Part shown: positions 43,038 to 52,215 of the stretch, piece after piece
How positions within the stretch are numbered: position 1 is the stretch's first letter
Layout: each line of letters starts with the position of its first letter
Origin: G041228335 sp964580905
GTDB lineage: Bacteria > Pseudomonadota > Alphaproteobacteria > Puniceispirillales > UBA1172
Reading direction: 5' to 3'
Assembly: GCA_964580905.1 (NCBI GenBank)
Contig: CAZOLR010000012.1
Location: 1 to 54,664 of the forward strand
Length of the DNA: 54,664 nucleotides
Notes under the pieces: model-generated
Told to the model about the DNA's origin: nothing
Seen by the model: the letters and a program-made list of their open reading frames with translations, nothing else
Databases searched by the model: none
Position numbers and translations under genes: made by a program

Positions 43038-43984
43038 GCCCTGCTCCTGCGGATCCGGGGGTCAACGAAAGCATAGGCGATATCGACGATAAACGTGACG
43101 ATCATGACCGCGACCATCAGCAGAAAGACGACACTTTCAACGAGGATGAGATCACGCTGGGCAATGGCCTGAAAGACAAGACGTCCGAGCCCCGGGAGGA
43201 AGAACACGTTTTCGATGATGATTGCCCCCGCAAGAAGAAAGGAAAACTGCATCCCCAGAATGGTGAGCACGGGGATAAGGGCGTTGCGGAAACCGTGATA
43301 CAGCAGGGCCTGAAATCGGGTCAGCCCTTTTGCCCGGGCTGTCCGGATATAGTCTTCGCGCATGGTATCGATCAGGGCTTCGCGCATCACCCGGCTCAGA
43401 ATAGCTGCCTGGGGCAGGGCCAGGGCAACCGCAGGCAGGGTCAGGGCCTTCATGCCTGCGCTGATCCCTTCGCTCCAGCCGTTGAACCCGCCCGCCGAAA
43501 ACCATCCCAGTACAAGCGAGAAAAGATAAACAAGAAGAATGGCAAGCCAGAAATTCGGCACGGCTATGCCAAACTGGGTAATGGCAAGAAGAGCGCGATC
43601 CCCTCTTGACCCCTGATAATGCGCTGCCGCCATCGCAGCCGGAAAAGCCATCGTGATTGCCAGCACAAGAGCATAAAGCGCCAGCGGCACAGATACCGCC
43701 AGTCGCTCGATAACAATATCCAGCACCGGTACTCTGTAGGTATAGGATATGCCGAAATCACCCGTTATCATGCCGCTGATCCAGTGCCAGTATCGTGCCG
43801 GCGCGGAAACATCAAGCCCGAGTTCAGCCCTGAGCGCCGCCAGGGTGTCGGCGCGTGCGTTGATGCCGAGCATATAGGTCGCGGGATCGCCCGGGATGAC
43901 TTCGATGAGAGCAAACACAACCAGTGATGCCATCAGCAGGCTTGCGGCAAGAAAAACAGCTTTGCGCACCAGATAGGCAAGCAT
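43034..43984 (-). CDS. ABC importer inner-membrane permease (DppB type)
   Basis: A 316-residue permease with an N-terminal span, the ALRAELGLDVSAPARYWHW periplasmic segment typical of DppB, and the coupling loop RTARAKGLTRFQALLYHGFR. I chose the ATG at 43984, where GGAG lies 8 nt upstream; an ATG two codons earlier (43990) and a TTG at 44002 are in frame. It follows the binding-protein gene by about 57 nt. Confidence 0.87.
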   Translation of the reverse strand: MLAYLVRKAVFLAASLLMASLVVFALIEVIPGDPATYMLGINARADTLAALRAELGLDVSAPARYWHWISGMITGDFGISYTYRVPVLDIVIERLAVSVPLALYALVLAITMAFPAAMAAAHYQGSRGDRALLAITQFGIAVPNFWLAILLVYLFSLVLGWFSAGGFNGWSEGISAGMKALTLPAVALALPQAAILSRVMREALIDTMREDYIRTARAKGLTRFQALLYHGFRNALIPVLTILGMQFSFLLAGAIIIENVFFLPGLGRLVFQAIAQRDLILVESVVFLLMVAVMIVTFIVDIAYAFVDPRIRRSRA

Positions 43985-44041
43985 GGTCATGGCTCCGGAC
44001 AAGGGCGGGCGTCATGCGCCCCGGTCACAAGGATAAAGGGA

Positions 44042-45523
44042 CTAATCCTGCCAGTAAACCGCTGTCAGGTCAGTGGCCTGGGTTGGCGCATTTTCCCAAA
44101 GACCCATGATCTTCCGGTTTGCCACACCTGTCTGTGGCAACTGGAACAGATATGCATTGACGTGATCTTCGGCGATAATGCGCTGGGCCTTGTGGCTGAG
44201 CCGGCGTCGTTCGGCCGGATCGCTCTCTTTTTTCAGGGTGGTGATCAGGTCCTGAAAATCCGGGTTGTCGTACTGGAAGTAATAATCCGGCCGTGCATAA
44301 ATGCCGATATCAAAAGGTTCGGTATGGCTGACAATGGTCAGACCATAATCCTTGCCGCGGAACACCTCTTCAAGCCATTGCGCCCATTCGAGGGTGATGA
44401 TTTCTGCCGAAATGCCCACATTGCGAAGCTGCGCCTGAATAATCTCTCCGCCCCTTCGGGCATAACTTGGCGGCGGCAGTTTCAGTGTGGTCTCAAAACC
44501 TTCGGGGTATCCGGCTTCGGCCAGAAGCTTTCGGGCTTTCTCCGGATCATATGCCGACATATCCGTAAGATCGAGATAATCGGGATGGTGCGGGGCGAAA
44601 TGAGTTCCGATCGGGGTGCCGTAGCCGAACATTGCCCCGTTGATGATGGCCTTGCGATCAATGGCATGGGCAATAGCTTTACGGACAAGCGTACTCGAAA
44701 GATGCTCGGCCTTGTTGTTTATGGCCAGTATGGTTTCGCCTTCCGTGGATCCGCGGGTGACGCGGAATCTGGGGTCAGATTCAAACTGGGCAAGTGTTTC
44801 CGGTGCAGGATAGCCCGGGAAAGCATCGATATCACCGGCCATCATAGCGGCATAACTTGCGGAAGGATCGGCGATAAACCTGAAGGTTGCCTCTGCCAGG
44901 GAAACCGGCGTGCCCCAGTAGCCGGGATAACGCTTCAGAATGATACGGTCACCCTTGATCCAGCGGTCGAAACTGAAAGGGCCGGTGCCGACAGGGTTTG
45001 TCTTGATGGTGTCGATGTTTTGTTCCGAGATGATGACAGCATCACCCCAGGCCAGATTGAACAGAAACTGGCCGTCAGGTTCGGCCAGCGTGATACGCAC
45101 GCGCCGGGCTGACAGAACGTCAACAGATGAAATGCCGGTGAAAAGACCTTTCTGGGCATTGGATGATGTTTCGGCACGTGCCCGGTCAAGGGAGAATTTG
45201 ACGTCCCCGGCATCCATGGGGCTGCCATCATGGAAGGTGACATTCTCTGCCAGATCAAAAGTATAGACGTGGCCATCTTCGCTGATGGTCCATTCGCGAG
45301 CCAGCCCCGGGATAATGGATCCATCCGGCGCGAAACGTGTCAGCCCCTCAAACACATTGGCGTAAAGAACCTGATCAATCGCCCCGGCCGCCGCGCTGGT
45401 CGGGTCAAGATGCGGCGGCTCCAGCTGCATGCCAAGGGTGATGGAATCCCGCGCGGCATGGGCCGGCATCAGTCCTGTGATCAGAATAACAGCAAGACAG
45501 CAGATAAACCTTAAAACGGCCAT
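44042..45523 (-). CDS. ABC importer substrate-binding protein, family 5
   Basis: A 493-residue periplasmic binding protein with a Sec signal peptide (about 22 residues, ending AHA before ARDS). LGMQLEPPHLDPTSAAAGAI opens the mature domain and FDLAENVTFHDGSPMDAGDV is the SBP_bac_5 hallmark. It is close to DppA in length, unlike the long form at 4928. It heads a minus-strand operon of two permeases, a double ATPase and a P1-family peptidase, so a short peptide is the most likely ligand. Confidence 0.88.
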   Translation of the reverse strand: MAVLRFICCLAVILITGLMPAHAARDSITLGMQLEPPHLDPTSAAAGAIDQVLYANVFEGLTRFAPDGSIIPGLAREWTISEDGHVYTFDLAENVTFHDGSPMDAGDVKFSLDRARAETSSNAQKGLFTGISSVDVLSARRVRITLAEPDGQFLFNLAWGDAVIISEQNIDTIKTNPVGTGPFSFDRWIKGDRIILKRYPGYWGTPVSLAEATFRFIADPSASYAAMMAGDIDAFPGYPAPETLAQFESDPRFRVTRGSTEGETILAINNKAEHLSSTLVRKAIAHAIDRKAIINGAMFGYGTPIGTHFAPHHPDYLDLTDMSAYDPEKARKLLAEAGYPEGFETTLKLPPPSYARRGGEIIQAQLRNVGISAEIITLEWAQWLEEVFRGKDYGLTIVSHTEPFDIGIYARPDYYFQYDNPDFQDLITTLKKESDPAERRRLSHKAQRIIAEDHVNAYLFQLPQTGVANRKIMGLWENAPTQATDLTAVYWQD

Positions 45524-45654
45524 GATCAGGTTTCCTTAGGGCTTTTTCACGTGGGTTGATCTCAACAGTGTATTTCAATGGCGATGTCATATAACGTATT
45601 ACCAGAGAAAAAAAGACCTTTCACCTTTTTCAATGTCATCGGAGGGAGTTGATC

Positions 45655-45942
45655 ATGACGCTGAAGGACTGGCATATCCGACCTGAAAATCCACGCCAGG
45701 GTGAGCTGGGGGCTGATCAGTTTTTGAAAGTGGCCGATCAGTTCATCTCACTGGCTAATACAAGGAACAAGAAGATCGTCGCAACGGATCTGCATTACGC
45801 CATGCTTTATGCCGCGGCGCGCTATAACGCGCATGTCGGCAAGAATGTCATGGAGGTAGGAAATCACGATGATTTTATCGAACATATGACCCGGCAATAC
45901 ACCGATATGCTGCGGGAACATATGGCCGATCCCACGGTGTGA
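45655..45942 (+). CDS. DUF5076-family protein
   Basis: A 95-residue soluble protein matching, from memory, the DUF5076 family of Alphaproteobacteria (TRNKKIVATDLHYAMLYAAA is its most characteristic stretch). It has no signal peptide or cysteine cluster, and no function is known. GGAGGGAG lies 6 nt before the ATG at 45655; the in-frame TTG two codons earlier overlaps that site and is unlikely to be used. It starts a seven-gene plus-strand run that includes Mrp and several DUF proteins beside formate dehydrogenase genes. Confidence 0.7.
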   Translation: MTLKDWHIRPENPRQGELGADQFLKVADQFISLANTRNKKIVATDLHYAMLYAAARYNAHVGKNVMEVGNHDDFIEHMTRQYTDMLREHMADPTV

Positions 45943-45971
45943 GACTGTCTGTTATGCGAGGTTTAAAAGTG

Positions 45972-46343
45972 ATGCGTCGGCGTCTGCTGAAATGGTGTAT
46001 CTTGCCCGTGTTTCTCGTTGGTCACACCGAGGCTTTGGCCGGAGTTGAGGAGGGCCGGCAGCTTGTCCGGGAACATTGCACGAGATGCCATGTGATCGCC
46101 GATATCAATCCTTATGGGGGAATCGGGTCAACCCCGTCTTTTGAAGCCATGAAAAATCTGCCGGACTGGCGGATGCGGTTTGAGGTATTCTTCACTCTGC
46201 CGCCGCACCCGTCGGTGGTCCGGATTGAGGGCATATCAGAAGAAAGACCGGAAAATTTACCGGCATTCAGCCATGAGATTGTTCTCACCCCGGTGGATGT
46301 GGAAAATATCCTCCTTTACGTCGATACCCTTGAAAGAAAGTAG
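45972..46343 (+). CDS. Small exported c-type cytochrome
   Basis: A 123-residue protein with a signal peptide (MRRRLLKWCILPVF onward, cleavage after about residue 23, ALA) and one heme c site, CTRCH (36-40). It would be a periplasmic monoheme cytochrome. Met60 and Met68 are candidate axial ligands, but the pattern is not clearly class I. Two upstream in-frame starts exist (GTG 45939, ATG 45954); I chose 45972 because the signal peptide starts there and GAGG lies about 10 nt before it. Its link to formate dehydrogenase is positional only; it could carry electrons in the periplasm. Confidence 0.72.
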   Translation: MRRRLLKWCILPVFLVGHTEALAGVEEGRQLVREHCTRCHVIADINPYGGIGSTPSFEAMKNLPDWRMRFEVFFTLPPHPSVVRIEGISEERPENLPAFSHEIVLTPVDVENILLYVDTLERK

Positions 46344-46402
46344 ATGATTGGCATATCAAGTGTTCGACCATGCATATTTGCCAACAGAGCGGAAAGATGA
46401 CC

Positions 46403-46615
46403 ATGCAAAACACCGACATGAAGGACGACGCCTATACCATGGCGATACGGAAATTCCTGAAACAGCTTGGGGTGACAACGCACCAGGAGCTTGAAAAAGC
46501 CATGGCTGATATTGAGCCGGGGGCTGAGATGCCCGTCACGGCAACCATCAGCATTCCGGAGTTGAATTTCACCCATGAGGTTTCGGCGACCCTGATCGGG
46601 CCGGATAAGGCCTGA
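46403..46615 (+). CDS. DUF6494-family small protein
   Basis: A 70-residue acidic protein (MAIRKFLKQLGVTTHQELE, then VTATISIPELNFTHEVSATL) that I match from memory to DUF6494. It has no cysteines and no signal peptide. The ATG at 46403 has GGAAAG at 6-nt spacing; an ATG two codons upstream has none. It ends 17 nt before Mrp, so a role in the same iron-sulfur or cofactor process is plausible but undemonstrated. Confidence 0.65.
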   Translation: MQNTDMKDDAYTMAIRKFLKQLGVTTHQELEKAMADIEPGAEMPVTATISIPELNFTHEVSATLIGPDKA

Positions 46616-46632
46616 CCGGCAAGCAACCTGCG

Positions 46633-47715
46633 ATGATAGATCTGACCGAAGACAGAATACGCCTCACCCTTGCCCGTGTCATGGATCCGTCACAGGGCAG
46701 GGATATCGTTGCCCTCGGGCTTGTGGATGCCATTACCATAAGGGACAGCAATATCGCCGTCATGCTGAATGTGCCGCCGCATCGCGGACCGGCGATGGAG
46801 CCTGTGCGCAAAGCGGCGGAGAACGCCCTTCTTGCCCTTGACGGGGTGACCAGCGCAACGGTTATTGTCACGGCCCATCAGGCAAGAGACACTGCCGCCA
46901 CCCCTGAGGATGCGGATGAACCCGAAGGGCGGGAAAAAGAGCTTAATTCATCCGTTCGCCGGTTTGTCGCCGTTGCTTCCGGCAAGGGCGGGGTCGGCAA
47001 GTCCACCACCGCGGTCAATCTTGCCATTGCCCTTCGGCTTGAAGGGCTGCAGGTGGGGATACTGGATGCTGATGTCTACGGGCCGTCCCAGCCACGTATG
47101 CTGGGCGTGAGCGGCCGTCCTGCGGCGGCAGGTGGAGACATGGTCGTGCCGCTTGAAAATTATGGCGTGAAAGTCATGTCCATGGGGCTTCTGGTTCCGG
47201 ATGAAACCGCCATGATCTGGCGCGGGCCCATGGTGCAGTCAGCTCTTACCCAGATGCTCAATGCCGTGGCCTGGGGGGATCTTGATGTGATCATCATTGA
47301 TCTGCCGCCGGGCACAGGTGATATTCAGATCTCCCTTGCCCAGCAGGTCAATCTGGCGGGTGCCGTGATCGTGTCCACACCGCAGGATATTGCCCTTCTG
47401 GATGTGGTGAAGGCCCTGACCATGTTTCAGAAAGCCGATGTGCCGGTCTTGGGGATGATACAGAACATGGCCAGGTGGGTATGTCCGGACTGTGGCCGTG
47501 AAGATCATATTTTCGGTAAAGATGGTGCCGCCCGTGAAGCCGAACGCCGGGGTCTTGAACTCCTTGGGGAAATCCCCTTATCCTTGGATGTTCGTGAAGG
47601 GTCGGATTCAGGCACGCCAATCGTGGTATCGGCGCCAAAATCTCCTCAGGCTTCGGAATACCGGAAAATCGCCCGGCGTCTGATGGAAGTAGCTGACCTT
47701 AAGCATGTGTCCTGA
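46633..47715 (+). CDS. mrp: Mrp/ApbC-family iron-sulfur cluster carrier ATPase
   Basis: A 360-residue P-loop ATPase that carries and delivers [4Fe-4S] clusters to target enzymes. The N-terminal MIP18/DUF59 domain spans about 1-85, the deviant Walker A GKGGVGKST lies near residue 117, and the CPDC pair (CxxC) that holds the bridging cluster at the dimer interface lies near residue 282. Length is normal. Here it is in an operon-like run leading to formate dehydrogenase genes, so it may load clusters into the dehydrogenase or the polyferredoxin. A housekeeping role is equally possible, as Mrp is often present as a single copy. Confidence 0.9.
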   Translation: MIDLTEDRIRLTLARVMDPSQGRDIVALGLVDAITIRDSNIAVMLNVPPHRGPAMEPVRKAAENALLALDGVTSATVIVTAHQARDTAATPEDADEPEGREKELNSSVRRFVAVASGKGGVGKSTTAVNLAIALRLEGLQVGILDADVYGPSQPRMLGVSGRPAAAGGDMVVPLENYGVKVMSMGLLVPDETAMIWRGPMVQSALTQMLNAVAWGDLDVIIIDLPPGTGDIQISLAQQVNLAGAVIVSTPQDIALLDVVKALTMFQKADVPVLGMIQNMARWVCPDCGREDHIFGKDGAAREAERRGLELLGEIPLSLDVREGSDSGTPIVVSAPKSPQASEYRKIARRLMEVADLKHVS

Positions 47716-47723
47716 AAGGGGTT

Positions 47724-48473
47724 ATGATGTCGCTCTATTATGAACCGGATCCGGCGGATGACACCACCGAACCTCAGCTGCCGCCTCTGCTGACACCTCT
47801 TGAAGTGGAAAAAGGGCGTGATGTTCAGGCCAAGGCAGTCTCGGTTGCCGCAAAGGGGGAGGTTGGCGTTGTCTGCTACAGCGCTGATGCGGATAATCTC
47901 CGGATGGCGATTACCCTTGCCCCGGAAGTCACGCCCCTTGAGGCGGTGCAGATGCATTACGTGCTGATGATAGCGCTCGGCGATTCGATAGGTGCCCTTG
48001 CCCCTCCTGAAGTTGCCGTAACCTACCGTTTTCCGGGCGCGATACTTCTGAACAGGGGGTACGCGGGATGGTGCGGCTTTGAAATCGATGAAACAGCGGA
48101 TGAAAAGGGATGCCCGGGCTGGATGATTGTTCATGCGCAGCTGGCCCTCCGTGGTGAGCTGACCGCAGGTGAAACCGGCGAAATTCCCGATGAGACAAGC
48201 CTTTCCGAAGAAGGTGGCAGCTATATTTCAAGGACACGGCTTCTTGAATCCGTGTGCCGTCATTTTCTTGTCTGGCTCAATCGCTGGGATGATGAAGGTT
48301 TCAGGCCGGTCCATGATATGTGGAAAAGCCGCCTTGACGGCACGTCGGCTACGGTTGAGCCCTCGCTCGAATGGATGGGGCTTGATGGTGACGGTGCCGG
48401 GCTTGCCCGCCGCGATGGCGCACCGGTCAGTCTCAGCCTGCTTGATCCGGCGGTTTGGGTCAGGCCCAAATGA
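47724..48473 (+). CDS. Biotin/lipoate--protein ligase family-like protein
   Basis: A 249-residue protein resembling the alphaproteobacterial biotin/lipoate protein ligase-like family. VEKGRDVQAKAVSVAAKGEV, IALGDSIGALAPPEVAV and GAILLNRGYAGWCGFEIDE follow the layout of that fold, where the region before the glycines binds the acyl-adenylate. I cannot identify the adenylate-binding lysine with confidence, so catalysis is uncertain. The gene overlaps the next by 4 nt. A true ligase would need a carrier lysine domain, and none is encoded in this window. Its constant-looking company of Mrp and DUFs suggests a specialised role in formate dehydrogenase biogenesis or electron transfer. Confidence 0.65.
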   Translation: MMSLYYEPDPADDTTEPQLPPLLTPLEVEKGRDVQAKAVSVAAKGEVGVVCYSADADNLRMAITLAPEVTPLEAVQMHYVLMIALGDSIGALAPPEVAVTYRFPGAILLNRGYAGWCGFEIDETADEKGCPGWMIVHAQLALRGELTAGETGEIPDETSLSEEGGSYISRTRLLESVCRHFLVWLNRWDDEGFRPVHDMWKSRLDGTSATVEPSLEWMGLDGDGAGLARRDGAPVSLSLLDPAVWVRPK

Positions 48474-48979
48474 AACTGGCCCGCACCATCCGGTTTGATC
48501 CTTCTGATCTCAACATCTTTCCTGTCGCCGCCGAGGAAGGGGAATGGGCGCTTAGCGGGACTTTCACGTTCCATCATCTGAGCCCGGAAGATATCAGGGG
48601 CAAGACACGTCAGGCCTTTGCCAACGGCTTTCTCGGGATAGAGAGTTTCGGCTATTCGACCTTTGTCGCCGTATCTCAGGCCAGTCAGGATCAGGTTGAG
48701 GAAATCAGGAACACGCTGATCAGCCGTTTTACGCAGGATTTCGGCGCACCATCATCTGAGGCGGCGGGTTCAGCCGCTGATGAGGAAATCGCCTTCATGG
48801 CAGAGCTTTGCCATGATCACCAGACAGGCACCCTTCTTACCGTTCAGCGTGAGATGTCATCGGACGGGATTCACGAGAAATTCCGTCATCTGGCCAAAGC
48901 CGACAGTTGCGCTGAGCAGAAGATATGGACCATCATCGATGATGAAGATACTGCCGGCGACAAGGAGCATCAGCAATGA
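48470..48979 (+). CDS. DUF6505-family protein
   Basis: A 169-residue protein recognised from memory as DUF6505. The opening ARTIRFDPSDLNIFPVAAEE and the middle KTRQAFANGFLGIESFGYST are its clearest parts. It is acidic and soluble, with no signal peptide and no metal motif. The ATG at 48470 overlaps the previous stop (ATGA) and its own stop overlaps the next start, so expression is coupled with both neighbours. Function unknown. Confidence 0.65.
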   Translation: MKLARTIRFDPSDLNIFPVAAEEGEWALSGTFTFHHLSPEDIRGKTRQAFANGFLGIESFGYSTFVAVSQASQDQVEEIRNTLISRFTQDFGAPSSEAAGSAADEEIAFMAELCHDHQTGTLLTVQREMSSDGIHEKFRHLAKADSCAEQKIWTIIDDEDTAGDKEHQQ

Positions 48980-49977
48980 GCGGACAGGATTTCTGGTTTA
49001 CGTCAGGATGGCACCTCATGGACCGGAACAGCGAAGGCTGGATGGTGCCAAGCGAAGACTTCATGGCGGCCTATTTTACGCGCCCGGAACTGGCGCTTGT
49101 CGAGGAAAGCTGTGATGCGGAAGTTGCTCTTCACGGCAAGCTCAGCAAGGCGCCCTTCAGTCTTGTGGAGGAAGCGGAGCTTGAGGCCATCGCTGATCCT
49201 GATGTGGCGCATAACTACCGTGCGGTATTGCGGTTCCGTGATTTTCTCAGCCAGTACGATACACTGGAGGCCGCATATCTGGCCGCGGCACGCGGGGCGC
49301 CGGTTGAGTTTCCGCCGCTGTTCATGGAACATATGGCGCATATCATTCTGCGAAATATCTTAAATCCCGAAACGAATCCAATGAAACTCAGGGCCGCTGA
49401 GATACTTTTTCGTGACCAGCGCGTGACCCTCGATGATGGCCGTATCATGGTTGCAGACAGCACCACCGTCCAGCTTCAGGCGGACTATCAGCAGGTGACA
49501 GGCGGGACCAAGAGTGACGAGTCACGCAATGTCATGATTGATGTCATGACCTCTGATACAGCCGATGAATACTGGCAGCGGCATGATCTGTTCAATATGT
49601 CGGTTGATATCGCCTTCACCCAACCGGCCCTCGATGCGCTCTGCCGGGTGCTTGAAGACTGGGTTGCCCATTTCCTGCAAATTTCTGTCCGTGTTACGCC
49701 GATGGTCAGGATTGACGACGACAACTGGCGCTGGCATCTGGGGCTTGATGTGGACGCCACACGCATTCTCAATGATCTCTTCAGGGGTGAGGACGTCGAA
49801 GAAGACAGGCTTAAGCAGATACTGTGCCTTTTTCAGCTGACCAGTGCGGAAGGGCTGGAGGCAGAGTATCTCAATACGCCGATCTATATGGGGCTTGCCA
49901 TGAACAGGGCAGGTGTTGTCCGGGCCAAGCCGCAGAATATCCTGGTCAATCTGCCGCTGGCGGAAAAATCATCCTGA
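48976..49977 (+). CDS. DUF6352-family protein
   Basis: A 333-residue soluble protein recognised from memory as DUF6352, with the diagnostic start DFWFTSGWHLMDRNSEGWMV. EILFRDQRVTLDDGRIMVAD and a run of conserved acidic residues follow. There is no signal peptide, cysteine cluster or nucleotide motif. It ends the seven-gene run and converges on the polyferredoxin gene with 16 nt between. Function unknown; its constant neighbour seems to be the 4Fe-4S protein. Confidence 0.68.
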   Translation: MSGQDFWFTSGWHLMDRNSEGWMVPSEDFMAAYFTRPELALVEESCDAEVALHGKLSKAPFSLVEEAELEAIADPDVAHNYRAVLRFRDFLSQYDTLEAAYLAAARGAPVEFPPLFMEHMAHIILRNILNPETNPMKLRAAEILFRDQRVTLDDGRIMVADSTTVQLQADYQQVTGGTKSDESRNVMIDVMTSDTADEYWQRHDLFNMSVDIAFTQPALDALCRVLEDWVAHFLQISVRVTPMVRIDDDNWRWHLGLDVDATRILNDLFRGEDVEEDRLKQILCLFQLTSAEGLEAEYLNTPIYMGLAMNRAGVVRAKPQNILVNLPLAEKSS

Positions 49978-49993
49978 CCTGTTAAGGGCATGT

Positions 49994-51988
49994 TCAGTTA
50001 AGGTAATCATCGGTGGTGCGCGGCCTGGCGCGTTCCCCGACATCGGCGATCTTTTCTTCACCCCCGAAGAGACTTTTGACCCGGCAATCCTCGCATTGTT
50101 TCAGCATGTCGAGCTGATCCTGGCTTGAAAACATGCTGTGGCCTTCCAGTTTTGTGACAATGGCCTCAATCGATCTTCTGGTGCCGAAAAACTTGCCGCA
50201 GGAGGTGCAGGCAAACGGTTCATCTTCGACAATGAGCTGATTGGTCATCGACGCATCGCTGAGATTGAACTGCGGGATGAGAGAGATCACTTTTTCCGGG
50301 CACGTGGCGGCGCAGATGCCGCATTGCAGGCAGGCATCCTCCCGGAACAGAAGTTGCGGCGCATCGGGATTGTCCTGCAAGGCACCTGCCGGGCACGCAC
50401 CGACACAGGAAAGACAGATCGTGCAATTGTCGGTATCAACGCTGACCTGACCATATGGCGCACCTTCGGGCAGGGCGATGATTTCAGAAGGGGCCTTGTT
50501 TGCCCTGGCCAGACCGCGCATGGCAAGACGGGTCATCCCGCGAGGCGTGCCGGTCGGGGCAAAGGGAGCAGGCTTGAATTTCTTTGGTGATGCCGCCTCA
50601 TAGAGGGATTTGGCAACATTATCAGGATCAGCTTCATCGATGACCATGATCCGGTCCGCTGCATCAACGCCAGCACCGGCAAGCATGATACGGGCAAGCT
50701 CCACCTGATCGCGGACAGGCTGGTTTTCTTCTGACTTGTTCGGGTTGAGCAGAATGAACACCTGCTCAAATCCAAGCGCTATCGCCGCTATGATGGTATC
50801 GTGGCCAGTTCGCGCAACACTGCTCATGCCAAGAGGAATGATGCGGGCCGGAAGGCCGCGGCTGTAACGCGCCATCAGGCTGATCATTTCCTCACCATAA
50901 ATATCGTCATGGAGCAAGAGACCGGCGGCCTTGCCACCGGCTTCCTCATAGGCATCGATGAGGGTTGCCATACGGCGGGCAGTCTGGTCCGCAGGTGGCG
51001 TCATGGTTTGAACAGCGCCCGAAGGGCAGACCGCGCCGCACATCCCGCATCCCCCGCAAATACCGGGATCGATCGAAACATGGTTGCCTGCTGTGCTGAT
51101 GGCACCGGCCGGACAGACATCAAGACAGCGGCTGCATCCATTGATACCATTGCGGCTATGGGCACAGAGTGTTTCGTCGGTGCGAACATAAAGCGGCTTC
51201 TCAAACTCGCCGATGAGGTCCTTTGCCTTCACCACCAACACAGCGTGGGCGGCGATATCATCAGGATCAGCTCTCAAGTATCCGTCACGTTTGTCGGCAC
51301 CGGTGAATAAAGGTGTTCCTCCGGTAAGATCAATCACGATATCGCATCCGGTCTCAACGCCATTGCTGGCAGGCTCAAATGTCCATTCATCCCGGCTGCT
51401 TGGCAGGGCTTCGGCAAAATCGTCAATGGTTATATTGAACCGGGTAAAGGATCCTTGAGCGGAAGTGATGCGGCCGGTCACCACCAGGCTTGCCAGTGCC
51501 GCATCGACGGTTGCGCCAGCAGGATCGGTGATCATGATGGTGACGCCAAGGTCATCTTTCAGTTTGCGGCCAAGTTCAAGCGCTTCTTCCCCTTTTCCAT
51601 AGATCAGGCAACGTCCGTGGGAGACAAGGGACATGCTCGCCGGGGCTGGGCCTTCCATCATGGCATCGGCGATCAAAGCGGCCATTTTGGGTGTTGTCTT
51701 TGCCGCTTCATCCGACCATCCGGCGCGCTCTCTTATGTTGAAAAAATCAGGTTCGGGCTTGCCGGCGTCTTCAGCGAGGGCCATGAAAACGTCTTTTTCT
51801 TGTGTGCAGGCTATGGCTAAGGGGGCATCACCCTCAAGGGCGCGAAGAACACGATCTGTCTGGCTGCGGCAAAGGCTCTGCGCCACATCTGCTCCGGTTG
51901 CGCCACATGCCTTTGCAAGGGCCTTGCCATCAATCGGCATCGTGCCCCCACAATCACAGATGAGAATCTCCGTGGATTTGCGCTTCAT
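49994..51988 (-). CDS. Multi-cluster 4Fe-4S ferredoxin (formate dehydrogenase-associated)
   Basis: A 664-residue soluble protein with four ferredoxin-type [4Fe-4S] motifs in two pairs, at about residues 275-292 (CAHSRNGINGCSRCLDVCP), 311-321 (CGGCGMCGAVC), 522-532 (CTICLSCVGAC) and 553-563 (CLQCGICAATC). Two extra CxxC pairs near the C-terminus (594/597, 632/635) could bind zinc or another cluster. The N-terminus (CDCGG at 11-15, SLCRSQ, IACTQE) recalls heterodisulfide reductase HdrA. The 51988 start has GGGG 8 nt upstream; an ATG two codons earlier is possible. It is divergent from DUF3305 and probably moves electrons for formate dehydrogenase, or helps assemble it. Confidence 0.85.
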   Translation of the reverse strand: MKRKSTEILICDCGGTMPIDGKALAKACGATGADVAQSLCRSQTDRVLRALEGDAPLAIACTQEKDVFMALAEDAGKPEPDFFNIRERAGWSDEAAKTTPKMAALIADAMMEGPAPASMSLVSHGRCLIYGKGEEALELGRKLKDDLGVTIMITDPAGATVDAALASLVVTGRITSAQGSFTRFNITIDDFAEALPSSRDEWTFEPASNGVETGCDIVIDLTGGTPLFTGADKRDGYLRADPDDIAAHAVLVVKAKDLIGEFEKPLYVRTDETLCAHSRNGINGCSRCLDVCPAGAISTAGNHVSIDPGICGGCGMCGAVCPSGAVQTMTPPADQTARRMATLIDAYEEAGGKAAGLLLHDDIYGEEMISLMARYSRGLPARIIPLGMSSVARTGHDTIIAAIALGFEQVFILLNPNKSEENQPVRDQVELARIMLAGAGVDAADRIMVIDEADPDNVAKSLYEAASPKKFKPAPFAPTGTPRGMTRLAMRGLARANKAPSEIIALPEGAPYGQVSVDTDNCTICLSCVGACPAGALQDNPDAPQLLFREDACLQCGICAATCPEKVISLIPQFNLSDASMTNQLIVEDEPFACTSCGKFFGTRRSIEAIVTKLEGHSMFSSQDQLDMLKQCEDCRVKSLFGGEEKIADVGERARPRTTDDYLN

Positions 51989-52215
51989 GAACATATCCCC
52001 ATTGCGTTAAGTGGTTTATGGCCCCGGCTTGTCAAACAGGTTTCGTCTTAAGGTGCTTGCGCTTCCGGAAAGTTAAACTTACTGTAGAATGATTACAGCG
52101 AAAGGCAATGCCCCTGATCATATCTGATCTCGATGGCGGTCTTTTTTAGCGGTTTAATTTCTGAATGAATATCCCATTTTATGTTGAAGGCACGGTCAGG
52201 ACATTGGGTTAGGAT

